A stretch of DNA of 64,000 nt from Devosia submarina (GCF_003056345.1 NZ_PYWB01000003.1:186001-250000), one strand, 5' to 3'. Counted from the first letter of the stretch, positions 53,630 through 63,299 are shown. The notes: generated by a model from the letters alone, not told the origin. Translations and numbers: made by a program.

Positions 53630-54958
53630 CTACTCTGCCGCCACCGGAACCGCCCGCCGGCCGCGGAACCAGGCCAGGATGGACACGTCCATCTTGGTGG
53701 TGTGAAGAGCAATCCACCACTGGCCCAGCGACCACACGCTGATCGAAACCAGTGCGGAAATAGCGGAGCCCATCAAGCCGAACGGCGGCACCAGGAGCCA
53801 ATTGCCCAGGACCAGCGTGCCCATTCCCAATGCGACGGATGGAAGGCTCGCATAGGGGCGGTCGTGAATGGACATGACCAGCGAGGCCGGACCCATGACG
53901 GAGCGCACCACGAGGCCCAGGCACAGCACCGCCAGCGGACCAGCGCCGGCGGAGAATGCGGGGCCAAACAGCATCAGGGCGAATGGTGCACCAATAGCCA
54001 TCAGGCTGAACAGGATCACGGACAGGCCGCTCGCGACAACATTGGCTTCACCAATCTTGCGCTTGAACGATTCGCGATCGGCATTGGCTTCGCTCTCGAA
54101 CATGTCGGGCAAGGTTACGGCATAAACCGCTGCGACGCCAAATGACACAAGCGAGAAGATGCGGGTGCACACGCCAAAGATCGCCAGCTCTTCCCGGCTC
54201 AGCGTATGGCTGAGCAGCAGGAGGTCGATGTCGAAAAAGAAGTCGGTCGCGAGCGAAATCAGCACCCACGGCATGGCAAAGCGCCACCAGCGCCGCGCCT
54301 CAAGCGGGCGGACGGGGATGTTATCGGCAATGCGCGGGAGCGATGTGAGCACAAACACGAACTGTGCGAGCGACACCAGGATATAACAAAGTCCTACCGC
54401 CCAAAGCATGAAGGAGAAGCCTTCAACCGGCGCGGTGAAGAAGGCAAGGCCACCCACAAACGAGCCAAGAATCACCATGGGGCGGAAAATGGTATCGGAG
54501 AAAAAACCTGCAAAGGGACGCTTGAGCCCTACAAGCACGGCGCCGCTTACATAGTTTATGGCCGTGGCGAGGGCCATCAGCAGCAGGGGCACAAAGTGAT
54601 GGGCAAGAACGCTGTCACCCTGTCCCAGCGCGTGAAGCACGGGCATGCCGAGCACCACCAGCAGCACGAAAGCGCCGACCACATGGCCATAGCTGCGCAG
54701 GAGGAAAATTGTGAACTGCTTGCGTTCGCCACGCGCGCGGTATTCGGCGGCGAAATAGGTGCCGATCGTTTGAAAGCCCAGCGGCATGACCACGGCGATG
54801 ATGTTCACGGTAGCGATCACCACCAGATACTCGCCCAGAAGCACCGGGCCCCAAAGGCGGGCGATAAAGGCCTGCACAAGGAAGATCAGCCCCGCGCCGC
54901 CGAGGCGAGCGGCAAAAATCACGCTGGACTGGGACGCAAGGCGCCGGTGCAAGCTCAT
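53630..54958 (-). CDS. Oligosaccharide flippase-like membrane protein
   Basis: The 442-residue product has about twelve to fourteen transmembrane helices and a family-like start (SSVIFAARLGGAGLIFLVQA, then FIARLWGPVLLGEYLVV), characteristic of the MOP/Wzx flippase superfamily that moves lipid-linked sugars across the inner membrane. Its start overlaps the stop of the FemAB-like gene (ATGA), so the two are coupled. The pair could serve a surface polysaccharide or peptidoglycan modification. No glycosyltransferase genes are next to it. Confidence 0.82.
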   Translation of the reverse strand: MSLHRRLASQSSVIFAARLGGAGLIFLVQAFIARLWGPVLLGEYLVVIATVNIIAVVMPLGFQTIGTYFAAEYRARGERKQFTIFLLRSYGHVVGAFVLLVVLGMPVLHALGQGDSVLAHHFVPLLLMALATAINYVSGAVLVGLKRPFAGFFSDTIFRPMVILGSFVGGLAFFTAPVEGFSFMLWAVGLCYILVSLAQFVFVLTSLPRIADNIPVRPLEARRWWRFAMPWVLISLATDFFFDIDLLLLSHTLSREELAIFGVCTRIFSLVSFGVAAVYAVTLPDMFESEANADRESFKRKIGEANVVASGLSVILFSLMAIGAPFALMLFGPAFSAGAGPLAVLCLGLVVRSVMGPASLVMSIHDRPYASLPSVALGMGTLVLGNWLLVPPFGLMGSAISALVSISVWSLGQWWIALHTTKMDVSILAWFRGRRAVPVAAE

Positions 54959-56133
54959 TCATCAGCCCCGTCGACGGCGCGAGACTGTGTGGGACGGGCT
55001 TTTGGATTAAGCCATCCCGTGACAACCCGGCGAACCTGGTAGAAGGCGTCACGTGCGGCAAAGGCGCCCGTCCCTGCCAGAAAGGCCAGGGGGTTGCTGG
55101 CGTAGTTTGCGACGGGCGGCACGGGGCGGATGACGCCGGCATCGCCGACCATGCCCTTCTTGAACTGATGCAGGCCCTGGAAGCCGTCAGTGCCGCCCAG
55201 ATCATACCAAGTTGCGCAGGTATGGTCACGGAGCCAGCGAATGATGTTCCATTGAAGAAAATAGCCCGCACGCAGCGGCAGCGCCTTGTCGTTTGTCGCG
55301 CCATAAAGATAAACGGCGCGGTCCCCGGCCTTGAAGATCAAGGCACCAGCAACAGTTTCCCCTTGGTGCCTGACGAAAAAGAGCTCGGGTCGCAGTGGGT
55401 CTGGAAGCTGCATCAGGGCGGCTATGGTTTCATAAGCGGAGTGATCCGGGAACTGCTTGCGATCGGTCATCGCCGTGTAGAGCGTTTCGAATTCGCCGAG
55501 CCGTTCGGGTCCGGCATGCTCAAAGCTGAGGCCGGCTTTTTGTGATTTGTTGAGGTGATAGCGCCATTTCTGGTGGAAGCTCTTGCGTTGGGCAGCGTCA
55601 TCAAGCCGGAGCGCCACGATATAGCGGTTGGGGAACATCAGTTCCGACCCGCGCTTAAAACCACGCGCAGAGAGCCGCTCATAGGCATGGTTGACGGCTG
55701 TTATGGAGGCCCGTGGCAGTACCGAGAGCATGTGGCCGCGCTTGTCGGCATGTTCGCTTATCAGCGCTTCGATCATTGCGGCATGGAGGAGATCCGCATC
55801 AGGATCGGCGGCCGATTTCAGCATCGGACCCCATTTAGATACGGCAATCTTGCCGAGGCCAAGCGGAAGGCGCTGGATCATCACGAGGGAGCCGCCCACG
55901 ACCTCACCATCGCGCAGAAACAGCATGGGCTCCTGCTGGACATGGGGCCAGCGGCTGATGGCAAAAGCGAAAAGCTGCTCCTGGCAGACCTCATCGAAGC
56001 CAGCGATCGCAGAATCCCATTCCGACGTGCCGATGATCCTGGTTTCAAGGACTGGCAGGGGTGAAGCGGGCGCTCGCGCAGCCTGGCGCGCATTTGGCGC
56101 CACTTCAGCCATTTGATCGGCGATGACGGACAT
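54955..56133 (-). CDS. FemAB-like / CelD-like acyltransferase (GNAT fold)
   Basis: The 392-residue product resembles FemX/BioF2-type enzymes with tandem GNAT folds: QKWRYHLNKSQKAGLSFEH, LFFVRHQGETVAGALIFKAG, YLYGATNDKALPLRAGYFLQ and YDLGGTDGFQGLHQFKKGM. Relatives add amino acids to lipid II or acylate surface sugars. The ATG at 56133 has GGAAAG six bases upstream; an ATG 18 bases earlier has no ribosome site. It is co-transcribed with the flippase-like gene. Confidence 0.82.
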   Translation of the reverse strand: MSVIADQMAEVAPNARQAARAPASPLPVLETRIIGTSEWDSAIAGFDEVCQEQLFAFAISRWPHVQQEPMLFLRDGEVVGGSLVMIQRLPLGLGKIAVSKWGPMLKSAADPDADLLHAAMIEALISEHADKRGHMLSVLPRASITAVNHAYERLSARGFKRGSELMFPNRYIVALRLDDAAQRKSFHQKWRYHLNKSQKAGLSFEHAGPERLGEFETLYTAMTDRKQFPDHSAYETIAALMQLPDPLRPELFFVRHQGETVAGALIFKAGDRAVYLYGATNDKALPLRAGYFLQWNIIRWLRDHTCATWYDLGGTDGFQGLHQFKKGMVGDAGVIRPVPPVANYASNPLAFLAGTGAFAARDAFYQVRRVVTGWLNPKARPTQSRAVDGADE

Positions 56134-56243
56134 CGAATACTTTCCGCTCATGAGATTTGAGCGGAAAGCTAAGGCTTGGAGATGATCAAATCCCTATTGG
56201 GATGCGGCAAATGCCGCAAAGTTCATCCGGTGGTTAGCAAACA

Positions 56244-56945
56244 TTAATGCGCAGCGGCAGCAGCCACTTCGGCGTGCGGCGTATAAAGCAGCGGTATGGC
56301 TGGAATATCCACGAAAGCACCGAGTCCCTCGAGCGCCATGCGGATGGCAACAAAGAGGATGATCAGCAGGCCCACCCAGGCGATCCAGCGATATTTGTGC
56401 AGCAGGCCGGCGATAAAGGTCGCCGCAACACCCATCATGACAACAGACAGGCCCAGGCCGATGATCAGCGCTTCGAAATGGTGCGCCGCAGCACCGGCCA
56501 CGGCCAGCACGTTGTCGAGCGACATCGAAACGTCGGCGATGATGATCTGTGTAACGGCCTGGCGCAAGGTCTTGCGCGGCGCCTTGCCGGCAACACTTCC
56601 ATCGGCGTTCATGTCGGAATCGGTCAGCGCTTCCTGCGCTTCATCCTCTTCGTCATGCGACGTGGTGAGCTCGCGATACATCTTCCAGCAGACATAAAGC
56701 AGCAGCACGCCGCCAGCGATCAACAGCCCGCCCCCGAGAGCCAGCAATTGAGTGGTGATCAACGCAAAGAAAATGCGCAGCAGGGTAGCGGCGATGATGC
56801 CGATCAGAATGGCCTTGCGGCGGACGTCGCTTGCAAGGCCGGCGGCTGCCAAGCCAATCACGACGGCATTGTCGCCAGCGAGCACGAGGTCGATCAGGAT
56901 CACCTGAAGGAGCGAGCTGAGAAAGCTCGGGTCGATGCCGAACAT
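56244..56945 (-). CDS. TerC-family integral membrane protein
   Basis: The 233-residue product has about seven transmembrane helices and the paired family motifs LVLAGDNAVVIGLAAAGL (about 21-38) and IIADVSMSLDNVLAVAGAAA (about 137-156), with acidic residues in the membrane that bind metal. It is of the YjbE-like class; members export manganese or support tellurite resistance. The acidic loop HDEEDEAQEALTDSDMN is cytoplasmic. I examined the leader for a manganese-sensing yybP-ykoY riboswitch and saw no support. Confidence 0.9.
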   Translation of the reverse strand: MFGIDPSFLSSLLQVILIDLVLAGDNAVVIGLAAAGLASDVRRKAILIGIIAATLLRIFFALITTQLLALGGGLLIAGGVLLLYVCWKMYRELTTSHDEEDEAQEALTDSDMNADGSVAGKAPRKTLRQAVTQIIIADVSMSLDNVLAVAGAAAHHFEALIIGLGLSVVMMGVAATFIAGLLHKYRWIAWVGLLIILFVAIRMALEGLGAFVDIPAIPLLYTPHAEVAAAAAH

Positions 56946-57151
56946 GGATTTTCCTTGTTGGAGGTCAGCAGAAGAGTGGAAGGGCTATAGCGCCAGCTTG
57001 CGAGGCTGGGAAGTACAACTCGGCACCGAGGCACAGAGTTGAAGCGATATCAGATGTTTATTGCCCCTGCTGACAGCTTGGGGACAGGTTGGGGCGAACA
57101 AAGGCGCGTCCTTGATAGGGGACCACCGTGAATTCGAAAGGAGGGGAACTT

Positions 57152-57227
57152 TGGTGGGCGAGCACGGATTCGAACCGTGGACCCGACGATTAAGAGTCGT
57201 CTGCTCTACCAGCTGAGCTACTCGCCC
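57152..57227 (-). tRNA. tRNA-Lys(CTT)
   Basis: A complete cloverleaf of 76 bases. The acceptor stem is GGGCGAG/CTCGCCC, the anticodon arm is GACGA-CTCTTAA-TCGTC with anticodon CTT, and the T arm contains GGTTCGAATCC. CCA is encoded. No gene overlaps it. It decodes AAG. Confidence 0.96.
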
Positions 57228-57462
57228 CTACTGGAGCTTCCAAAGTGGCGCCTCTCTAGCAAAGGCGTTTTCGCATGTCCAGCGCTTGATCGCAATTTCC
57301 TCACATTCGACGTTCGCCGGAGTGCCATTGCAAAGCGGCGAGGCCCGCGGAAGCTCCAACAAACCCCTGTTTCGTCCAGGCGAATCTGGACTCATGAATG
57401 CTATGCCGCAACCGGAGCGGCGACAGCGGCTTTACCGATCACACCATTGTTGAGGCGAATGC

Positions 57463-58254
57463 ATGAACAACACAGCCATTTTCGGCATCCCCACGGCCTG
57501 GTTCCTAGGCAATCTCTGGTCCCTCCTGGTGGCGCTGGCGGTCCTGGCAGCAGGCTGGTTCCTTGCGGGGTTGGTATCGGGCTATGTGCGGTCCCTATTG
57601 GGCACCAAGCTCAAGCGCGACGCGACGGTGGGGCCTTTGGTCAGCCAGATCGTGCGCTACGCGATTCTGTTTGTGACCTGCATCATTGTGCTTGGGCAGT
57701 TTGGCGTAGAGACCGCGTCGATTCTTGCGGTTCTGGGTGCAGCGGGACTGGCCATTGCCCTGGCACTGCAGGGCACGCTTTCCAACATCGCCTCGGGCAT
57801 TTTGTTGATCTTCCTTCGCCCTTTCAACGTGGGCGACTATATCGACGCTGACGGCATCATCGGCACCGTGGTGGAAGTGGGCCTGTTTGGCACCGAACTG
57901 CGGACCCATGACGGGGTGTTTGTGTTTGCGCCCAACAGCAAGCTGTCCAATGCCAAGATCACCAATTACAGCCGGGGAGCCTCGCGCGTGGTGGAGCTCA
58001 AGTTCAACGTGCCGCGCTCTGCTGATATCGGGCGGGTACGCAGCGAAGTGCAACAGGGCGTGGTTGGGGACTATGTGGCCGCAGACAGCCAGCCGGAGGT
58101 TCTGGTGGATACACTGGCGGATGCCACTGTGACCATGGTCCTGCGGGTGCGGGTCAATAGCCGGGACTGGAACATGGCACGGGCGGATCTGCAGGAAAAG
58201 CTCAAGACCGTTCTGGATCGCGCCGGCGGATTTGCTCCGCCAGCACAAGCATAA
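57463..58254 (+). CDS. Small mechanosensitive channel, MscS family
   Basis: MscS channels open under membrane tension and release solutes during hypo-osmotic shock. The 263-residue product has three transmembrane helices (about 17-38, 58-80, 85-110). The pore helix is AAGLAIALALQGTLSNIASG, and the typical LRPFNVGDYIDADGIIGTVV begins the beta domain. It ends with the alpha/beta C-terminal domain (VLRVRVNSRDWNMARADLQE). It lies just downstream of tRNA-Lys but in the opposite direction, so it has its own promoter. Confidence 0.93.
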   Translation: MNNTAIFGIPTAWFLGNLWSLLVALAVLAAGWFLAGLVSGYVRSLLGTKLKRDATVGPLVSQIVRYAILFVTCIIVLGQFGVETASILAVLGAAGLAIALALQGTLSNIASGILLIFLRPFNVGDYIDADGIIGTVVEVGLFGTELRTHDGVFVFAPNSKLSNAKITNYSRGASRVVELKFNVPRSADIGRVRSEVQQGVVGDYVAADSQPEVLVDTLADATVTMVLRVRVNSRDWNMARADLQEKLKTVLDRAGGFAPPAQA

Positions 58255-58260
58255 ATTAGT

Positions 58261-58461
58261 TTAGCTGCGGGCGACGCGCTCCCGGAACTCGGCAAAGTCG
58301 AGCACATTGCTTATCGTTTGCGGCCGCGGGTGCGCGTCGTCCATCAACGCCACGGTGCGCTCGATGATGTTGCGCAATTGTTGGGAGCGATTGTCCGAGC
58401 CCTGAAGGATTGCAGCGGCACACTCAAGATGGTCGCGGGCAAGGAGATAGGTCGACAGCAT
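58261..58461 (-). CDS. Small hypothetical protein
   Basis: The 66-residue product begins MLSTYLLARDHLECAAAILQ and is largely helical, with the pattern SQQLRNIIERTVALMDD. The ATG at 58461 has AGGAG eight to nine bases upstream, better than the TTG at 58515. It is convergent with the MscS gene, with six bases between stops. No family is recognised. Confidence 0.6.
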   Translation of the reverse strand: MLSTYLLARDHLECAAAILQGSDNRSQQLRNIIERTVALMDDAHPRPQTISNVLDFAEFRERVARS

Positions 58462-58734
58462 TGGGCGTAGCTCCTGGTAAAAAATGGGGAGCGTCGATTC
58501 GTTGACGCCCGGCAAGGGTGCGGCGCCATGCCTTCGAGAACCTTACCAAGGTGCATGCAATTTTCCGCAAATAACGTCCATGTATATTGCGGCCATATCC
58601 CCCCGGGCGACCGCAGTTTGCGCCATCTGGGGACAAATGCCAGCTGTGCAGAAGATCGTGTTGTCGCGCTTGCCACGACGGTGCTGGCTTGGCATCCATA
58701 GGGCGACTGCCCCATTCGGGCGACTCCAACGCGA

Positions 58735-59844
58735 GTGATTGCCTTGCCCCGTCCCGCTCTATCCCCCATTGTTGCCGCCCTGCCTGAAACAACGCCCTTT
58801 GTTGGCCCTGAAGCCATTGTGCGGCGGGACGGCATACCGACCCTGGCGCGCATTGGCGCCAACGAAAATCCTTTTGGGCCGGCGCCTTCCGTGCTGGCGG
58901 CGATGCAAGAGGCGGCTCGGCATACGTGGCACTATGGCGATCCGGAGAACCATGACCTGCGCGAAGCGATTGCCGCGCATCTGGGAATACCTGCGGGCAA
59001 TGTCATGCCCGGTGAAGGTGTGGACGCAATTCTGGGCATGGCTGTTCGGATTTATGCCGCGCCAGGGTCGACCGTGGTGACCTCGCTGGGTGGCTATCCA
59101 ACCTTCAACTACCATATCGCGGGGTATGGGGCGCGCATGCATACCGTACCCTATGTGGGCACGCGCGAGGATATCGATGGGCTTGCAGCGGCGGCTCGAG
59201 AGACTGGGGCCGCCATGGTGTACCTGGCGAACCCGGATAATCCGATGGGCAGCTGGTGGGACGCCGATTCCGTCGCGCGTTTCATTGATGCTGTGCCCGA
59301 AAGCACCATGATCATCCTCGACGAGGCTTATGGTGAATTTGCTCCGGAAGGAACTCTGCCGCCCATCGATCTGAAGCAGCCCAATCTTTTGCGCATGCGC
59401 ACATTTTCCAAGGCCTATGGGCTGGCTGGTGCGCGCGTCGGCTATGTGTTCGGGGAAGCGGAGAGCGTGTCCGCCTTTAACCGCATCCGTAATCACTTCG
59501 GCATCAGCAACATCGCCCAGACCGGAGCTATTGCCGCGCTGGCGGACCAGGAGCATCTGCAGGCTTCGCTGCAAGCAGTGCGCGAAGCGCTGACGGATAC
59601 AGCAGCGATCGCCCGCCGGCATGGGCTGATGCCTCTGCCGACCGCTACTAATTTCATTGCCATCGACTGCGGACGCGATGCGTCCTATGCGCAGGCCATT
59701 CTCGACGGGCTCGCGGCGCAAGGCGTTTTTGTGCGCAAGCCTGCGGCACCGGGATTGAACCAGTGCATTCGCGTGAGTGCGGGAACGGACGGTGACAGGC
59801 GCTTGCTGGACGAGGCCTTGGCTAAGGTGCTAGCGGCGCTCTAG
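58735..59844 (+). CDS. Histidinol-phosphate aminotransferase-like PLP enzyme
   Basis: The 369-residue product is a class I/II aminotransferase with ANENPFGPAPSVLAAM near the N-terminus, YLANPDNPMGSWW, DEAYGEFAPEG and the PLP-lysine motif FSKAYGLAGARVGY. This fits HisC-like enzymes, which act on histidinol phosphate or aromatic amino acids. Other HisC paralogues are common, so a histidine role is not assured. The start is GTG at 58735. Convergent with leuA. Confidence 0.87.
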   Translation: MIALPRPALSPIVAALPETTPFVGPEAIVRRDGIPTLARIGANENPFGPAPSVLAAMQEAARHTWHYGDPENHDLREAIAAHLGIPAGNVMPGEGVDAILGMAVRIYAAPGSTVVTSLGGYPTFNYHIAGYGARMHTVPYVGTREDIDGLAAAARETGAAMVYLANPDNPMGSWWDADSVARFIDAVPESTMIILDEAYGEFAPEGTLPPIDLKQPNLLRMRTFSKAYGLAGARVGYVFGEAESVSAFNRIRNHFGISNIAQTGAIAALADQEHLQASLQAVREALTDTAAIARRHGLMPLPTATNFIAIDCGRDASYAQAILDGLAAQGVFVRKPAAPGLNQCIRVSAGTDGDRRLLDEALAKVLAAL

Positions 59845-59880
59845 TCCAAGAATCCTGGTCAGCAAGCGAAGCTGATGCAT

Positions 59881-59909
59881 TTGCCGACCGGCTCGGGGCC
59901 GATCGGCAA
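59881..59909. terminator. Hairpin between convergent aminotransferase and leuA
   Basis: TTGCCGA arms (59881-59887 and 59903-59909) with an inner CGGC/GCCG extension after one mismatch. No clear T run. It probably ends transcription from both sides. Confidence 0.45.
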
Positions 59910-59923
59910 TTGCAACGAAGCTA

Positions 59924-61483
59924 TCAACCAGCCATGGCCCCCTGGGCTGCCGCGCCGCGGTCGATCAGCAGGCGGTTATAGGCGTTGAGATAGGCGCGGG
60001 CAGAGGCGACGAGCGTGTCGGGCTCTGCGGCATTGCCTGAAACGATGCGGCCGTTCATTTCAAGGCGCACATGGGCGCTCGCCTGCGCGTCGGTGCCGCC
60101 GGTGACGCCGTCGATGGCATAGAGCACCAGATGAGGCTGCTGGCCGACGGCCTGCTTGATGGCGTTGAAGATCGCATCTACTGAGCCGGTGCCCTCGTAG
60201 GAAACGGAGGATTCTTCGCCGTCGATGGAGAGAGTCAGATCGCAGCGGTGCATGCCGCCGGTCTTGCTGACCACTTCCATGTCGACAAGGCGGATCCGAT
60301 CCCCAACCGACCCCACTTCGTCATCGACCAGCGCGACGATATCGGCGTCATAAACGTGTTTCTTGCGGTCGGCGAGGTCCTTGAAGCGCACAAAGGCTTC
60401 CTGGAAGGCATTGTCGCCCAGCTCGTAACCGAGTTCCTTGAGCTTGTCCTTGAAGGCCGCGCGACCCGAATGCTTGCCCATGACCAGGGTCGTGGCCTTG
60501 ATGCCGACGCTCGCCGGGGTCATGATTTCATATGTCTCGGCATTCTTGAGCATGCCATCCTGATGGATGCCGCTTTCGTGCGCGAAAGCATTCTTGCCCA
60601 CGATTGCCTTGTTGAACTGCACAGGGAAATTGGCTGCAGCCGAAACGATGCGGCTGGCGCGGGCCAAATGGGTAGTTTCGATGCCGGTCTGATAGGGCAT
60701 GACATCGCCGCGCGTGCGCAGCGACATGACGATTTCTTCGAGCGCAGCATTGCCGGCGCGCTCGCCCAATCCATTGATGGTGCATTCAACCTGCCGCGCG
60801 CCACCACGAACAGCGGCCAGCGAATTGGCGACGGCCAGGCCAAGATCATTGTGGCAGTGGGCCGAGAAGATCGCCTTGTCGGCGCCCGGCACGGAGGTGA
60901 TGATCGTGCGGAACATGGCCTCGTGCTCGTCCGGCACGGCATAGCCCACGGTGTCTGGCAGATTGATGGTGGTAGCGCCGGCCTTGATCGCGGCCTCGAC
61001 GCAGCGCTTGAGGAATTCCAGGGGTGTGCGCGTTGCGTCCATGGCGGACCATTCAACGTCGTCGATGAGGTTGCGCGCCTGGGCAACGGTGCGCGAGATG
61101 ATCTCGATCACCTCGTCCTCGGTCTTTTTCATCTGATGGGCCAGATGAATGGGCGAGGTTGAAACAAATGTATGGATGCGTCCCCGGCGGGCATGACGAA
61201 CGGCTTCGCCCGCCCTGTCGATATCAGCGGTGATGGCGCGGGCCAGCCCTGCAACCGTGGCGCGCTTGACCTGCTTGGCTACGGCCACCACAGCTTCGAA
61301 ATCACCATTGGAGGCAATGGGGAAGCCGGCCTCGATGATGTCGACGCCCATGTCGTCGAGCGTTTCGGCGACCTGCAGCTTTTCTTCCAGCGTCATGGTA
61401 GCGCCGGGCGATTGTTCGCCGTCGCGCAGCGTGGTGTCGAAAATGAATACACGGTCTTTGTTGGTATCGGTAGCAGCAGACAT
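59924..61483 (-). CDS. leuA: 2-Isopropylmalate synthase LeuA
   Basis: LeuA condenses acetyl-CoA with 2-oxoisovalerate, the first committed step of leucine synthesis. The 519-residue product has the TIM-barrel signature [20 protein letters not shown], the metal-binding [20 protein letters not shown], and [17 protein letters not shown]. The C-terminal allosteric domain (about 390-519; [20 protein letters not shown]) senses leucine. ATG at 61483 was chosen with AGGAA upstream. The open frame continues 58 codons upstream through the leader. A leucine-rich leader peptide lies 115 bases upstream. Confidence 0.95.
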   Translation of the reverse strand: MSAATDTNKDRVFIFDTTLRDGEQSPGATMTLEEKLQVAETLDDMGVDIIEAGFPIASNGDFEAVVAVAKQVKRATVAGLARAITADIDRAGEAVRHARRGRIHTFVSTSPIHLAHQMKKTEDEVIEIISRTVAQARNLIDDVEWSAMDATRTPLEFLKRCVEAAIKAGATTINLPDTVGYAVPDEHEAMFRTIITSVPGADKAIFSAHCHNDLGLAVANSLAAVRGGARQVECTINGLGERAGNAALEEIVMSLRTRGDVMPYQTGIETTHLARASRIVSAAANFPVQFNKAIVGKNAFAHESGIHQDGMLKNAETYEIMTPASVGIKATTLVMGKHSGRAAFKDKLKELGYELGDNAFQEAFVRFKDLADRKKHVYDADIVALVDDEVGSVGDRIRLVDMEVVSKTGGMHRCDLTLSIDGEESSVSYEGTGSVDAIFNAIKQAVGQQPHLVLYAIDGVTGGTDAQASAHVRLEMNGRIVSGNAAEPDTLVASARAYLNAYNRLLIDRGAAAQGAMAG

Positions 61484-61560
61484 GGTCTTGTTTCCTATCG
61501 AACGGCCCGGAGCAAAGCTCTCGTGAGGCCGGACATTAAATGTTCGGCTTATGGCGTTAT

Positions 61561-61646
61561 CCCCTGACGACCCGCTCGCATAATCGAGCTGCCGGTGATC
61601 AGGGGCTGATAAGAAGAAGAAGGAGCGCAGCCGGAAGCAGCAGCAT
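61561..61646 (-). promoter_or_regulatory. Leucine-rich leader peptide and hairpin upstream of leuA (putative attenuator)
   Basis: Within the 5' leader of leuA, a short frame at 61599-61646 encodes MLLLPAALLLLLISP, with eight Leu codons (mostly CTT/CTG) and then stop. The stop lies at the base of a hairpin (61561-61567 with 61599-61605), with an inner stem 61574-61578/61585-61589. This is the layout of a leu operon attenuator. The same frame also has an upstream ATG at 61724, which would make a 41-residue peptide. I do not see a terminator with a T run before leuA, so the mechanism could be different. Confidence 0.6.
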
Positions 61647-61825
61647 GGCAGCCGCAAGGGTCAGGCGGGCCCGGAGGGCCTCACGCTGGCTGATTGCTTT
61701 GGCTTGTGCGCTTGTGCGCTGCATGGATGCGGTCTCGATTTGCGCGGGGAGAATGCGACAAAGTGCTGGCGGTTGCAAGTGCGGGGGCAGCAAGAGGGTG
61801 AAGTTTTTGCCTTCGATACCATTAG

Positions 61826-61898
61826 ACCTCATCCTGAGCCTGCCGAAGGACGAGGTCGTGGCACCATAGCGGGTACGCCCTCGTGGTTCGATAGGAGC
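61826..61898. repeat. Dispersed palindromic repeat family A, diverged pair
   Basis: Left arm 61826-61856 (core ACCTCATCCTGAGCCTGCCG) and right arm 61878-61898 (core CCCTCGTGGTTCGATAGGA). The arms are imperfect and the right one reaches the phzF stop codon. Confidence 0.55.
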
Positions 61899-62797
61899 TA
61901 CTGGGGTTTGCTTTCAGTTCCCAAATCCAAAGTCCCCTCCCCGATGATTACCGCATGCCCCCCGATGCCGCCATGAATCAGCACCTCGTGATCCCTGCGG
62001 AACTGGAGGGTAATGCGGCACGGGCGGCCCATTTCATGGCCTTGGCGGAGCACATAATCGGCTTGGTCAGTCGAGAGAGCTTCTTCGGCAAGGAGTCCGA
62101 TCAGCGCGGCGGCGGCTGAACCTGTGCCAGGGTCCTCCCCAAGGTTCATCCCGAACATGCGCGCAGCAATGTCGTTATTGGGCTCTTCGGGCGTGAGCGT
62201 AAAGATATAGGCCGAGTTATGATCGTGGTGAAAAACCTTGTTGAACAAGGCGGAATTGACCTGCACCCGGCGCAATACCTCCGCATTGCGAACAGGCACA
62301 AGGTGAAAGGTCACGCCGGCGGAAAACACAGCGGGCTTGTAGACATCGCAGCCGATATCTTCCACCTCGATGCCCAGCGCCTGGGCTATGCCCAGCTTGT
62401 CGCTAAGATCAGCGACACGGGACGGTAGGCGCGGCAAGGCGAAGCGGGCTTCGCCGGAGCATCTGTCGGTTTTCTCGAAGAGCGCGGTGATAAGCCCCAC
62501 TTTTTCCTCAAGCCGAACGGCGCTCACCTTGTTCTGCAGCCCCAGGGCAACGGCCGCACCAATGGTTGGGTGCCCTGCAAATGGCAATTCGGTATAGGGG
62601 GTAAAGATGCGCACCTCTGCCGTGTTGCGATCGGCCTTGGGCTTGAGGATGAACACGGTTTCGCTCAGATTGAATTCGCGCGCGATAGCCTGCATCTCAT
62701 CATCGAGCAGCCCATCGGCCTTGGGCACAACGGCCAGCTGGTTGCCCTTGAGCGGCTCGCGGGTGAAAACGTCCATCAGCAGATAGTCGAGCTTCAT
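61898..62797 (-). CDS. PhzF-family isomerase
   Basis: PhzF-family proteins are two-domain isomerases of the diaminopimelate epimerase fold. Except for true phenazine enzymes, most have unknown substrates. The 299-residue product has the conserved catalytic Glu at position 46 (FNLSETVFI), FTPYTELPFAGHPTIGAAVA and DPGTGSAAAALIGLLAEE. It overlaps the UPF0303 gene by four bases (ATGA) and is the third gene in a co-directional cluster of three. No phenazine genes are nearby. Confidence 0.9.
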   Translation of the reverse strand: MKLDYLLMDVFTREPLKGNQLAVVPKADGLLDDEMQAIAREFNLSETVFILKPKADRNTAEVRIFTPYTELPFAGHPTIGAAVALGLQNKVSAVRLEEKVGLITALFEKTDRCSGEARFALPRLPSRVADLSDKLGIAQALGIEVEDIGCDVYKPAVFSAGVTFHLVPVRNAEVLRRVQVNSALFNKVFHHDHNSAYIFTLTPEEPNNDIAARMFGMNLGEDPGTGSAAAALIGLLAEEALSTDQADYVLRQGHEMGRPCRITLQFRRDHEVLIHGGIGGHAVIIGEGTLDLGTESKPQ

Positions 62798-63294
62798 GGC
62801 GTTGCCTCGGCTGGAAGTGCAAAGTCTTCGGGTACGAAGCCGAGGTGAACGGCCAGGGCGGCAACGGCAACACCATGATCAGCGCGCCCGGGAAGCCCGG
62901 ATATGGTAAGGCAACCGATAATCCCCGCGCCCTTGACGCGAATGGGAAAGCCACCGCCTGCAATGACGTAGTCAGCCGGATCAGCGCCCGATTGTGGCGA
63001 GAACGGCACCTCGCCGCGCTCCAGCACCATGCGATAGCTGGCGCGGCCAAAGCGGCGCACCGTATTGATCTTGCGGCGCACCCACTCGCTGTTATCCGCA
63101 TTCGTGCCGGCGGTGGCAGCAAAAAACAGCTGCCGGTCCCAGGTGCGAACATCGACCACAAGGCTCAGACCTTCGGCGAGCGCCCGAGCGCGGACGGCGC
63201 TGCCCAGCTCGAAAGCAACATCTTCGTCGAACAGGGGAAGCACCAGCGCCTGCTCCTGGTGTTTCACCAGTGCGATATCGTCACTAACAGCCAT
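62794..63294 (-). CDS. UPF0303/HbpS-like heme-degrading-domain protein
   Basis: The 166-residue product has the pattern VDVRTWDRQLFFAATAGTNA, DNSEWVRRKINTVRRFGRAS and ADYVIAGGGFPIRVKGAGII, followed by GCLTISGLPGRADHGVAVAAL. This belongs to the UPF0303 family, related to HbpS and GlcG proteins that bind heme or corrinoids. The actual ligand is unknown. The start at 63294 was chosen by family. It lies five bases after the GFA gene and overlaps phzF. Confidence 0.83.
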   Translation of the reverse strand: MAVSDDIALVKHQEQALVLPLFDEDVAFELGSAVRARALAEGLSLVVDVRTWDRQLFFAATAGTNADNSEWVRRKINTVRRFGRASYRMVLERGEVPFSPQSGADPADYVIAGGGFPIRVKGAGIIGCLTISGLPGRADHGVAVAALAVHLGFVPEDFALPAEATP

Positions 63295-63299
63295 GATCC

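Noticed and set aside
56946..57151. yybP-ykoY manganese riboswitch before the TerC-family gene
   Set aside because: No matching aptamer pattern or terminator hairpin visible in the leader.
57177..57851. 224-codon plus-strand frame across tRNA-Lys and the MscS gene
   Set aside because: It runs through the antisense of the tRNA and is out of frame with the MscS gene.
61599..61832. 77-codon hydrophobic protein upstream of leuA
   Set aside because: The Leu-run end is better explained as a leader peptide; the N-terminal part lacks a ribosome site and overlaps repeat sequence.
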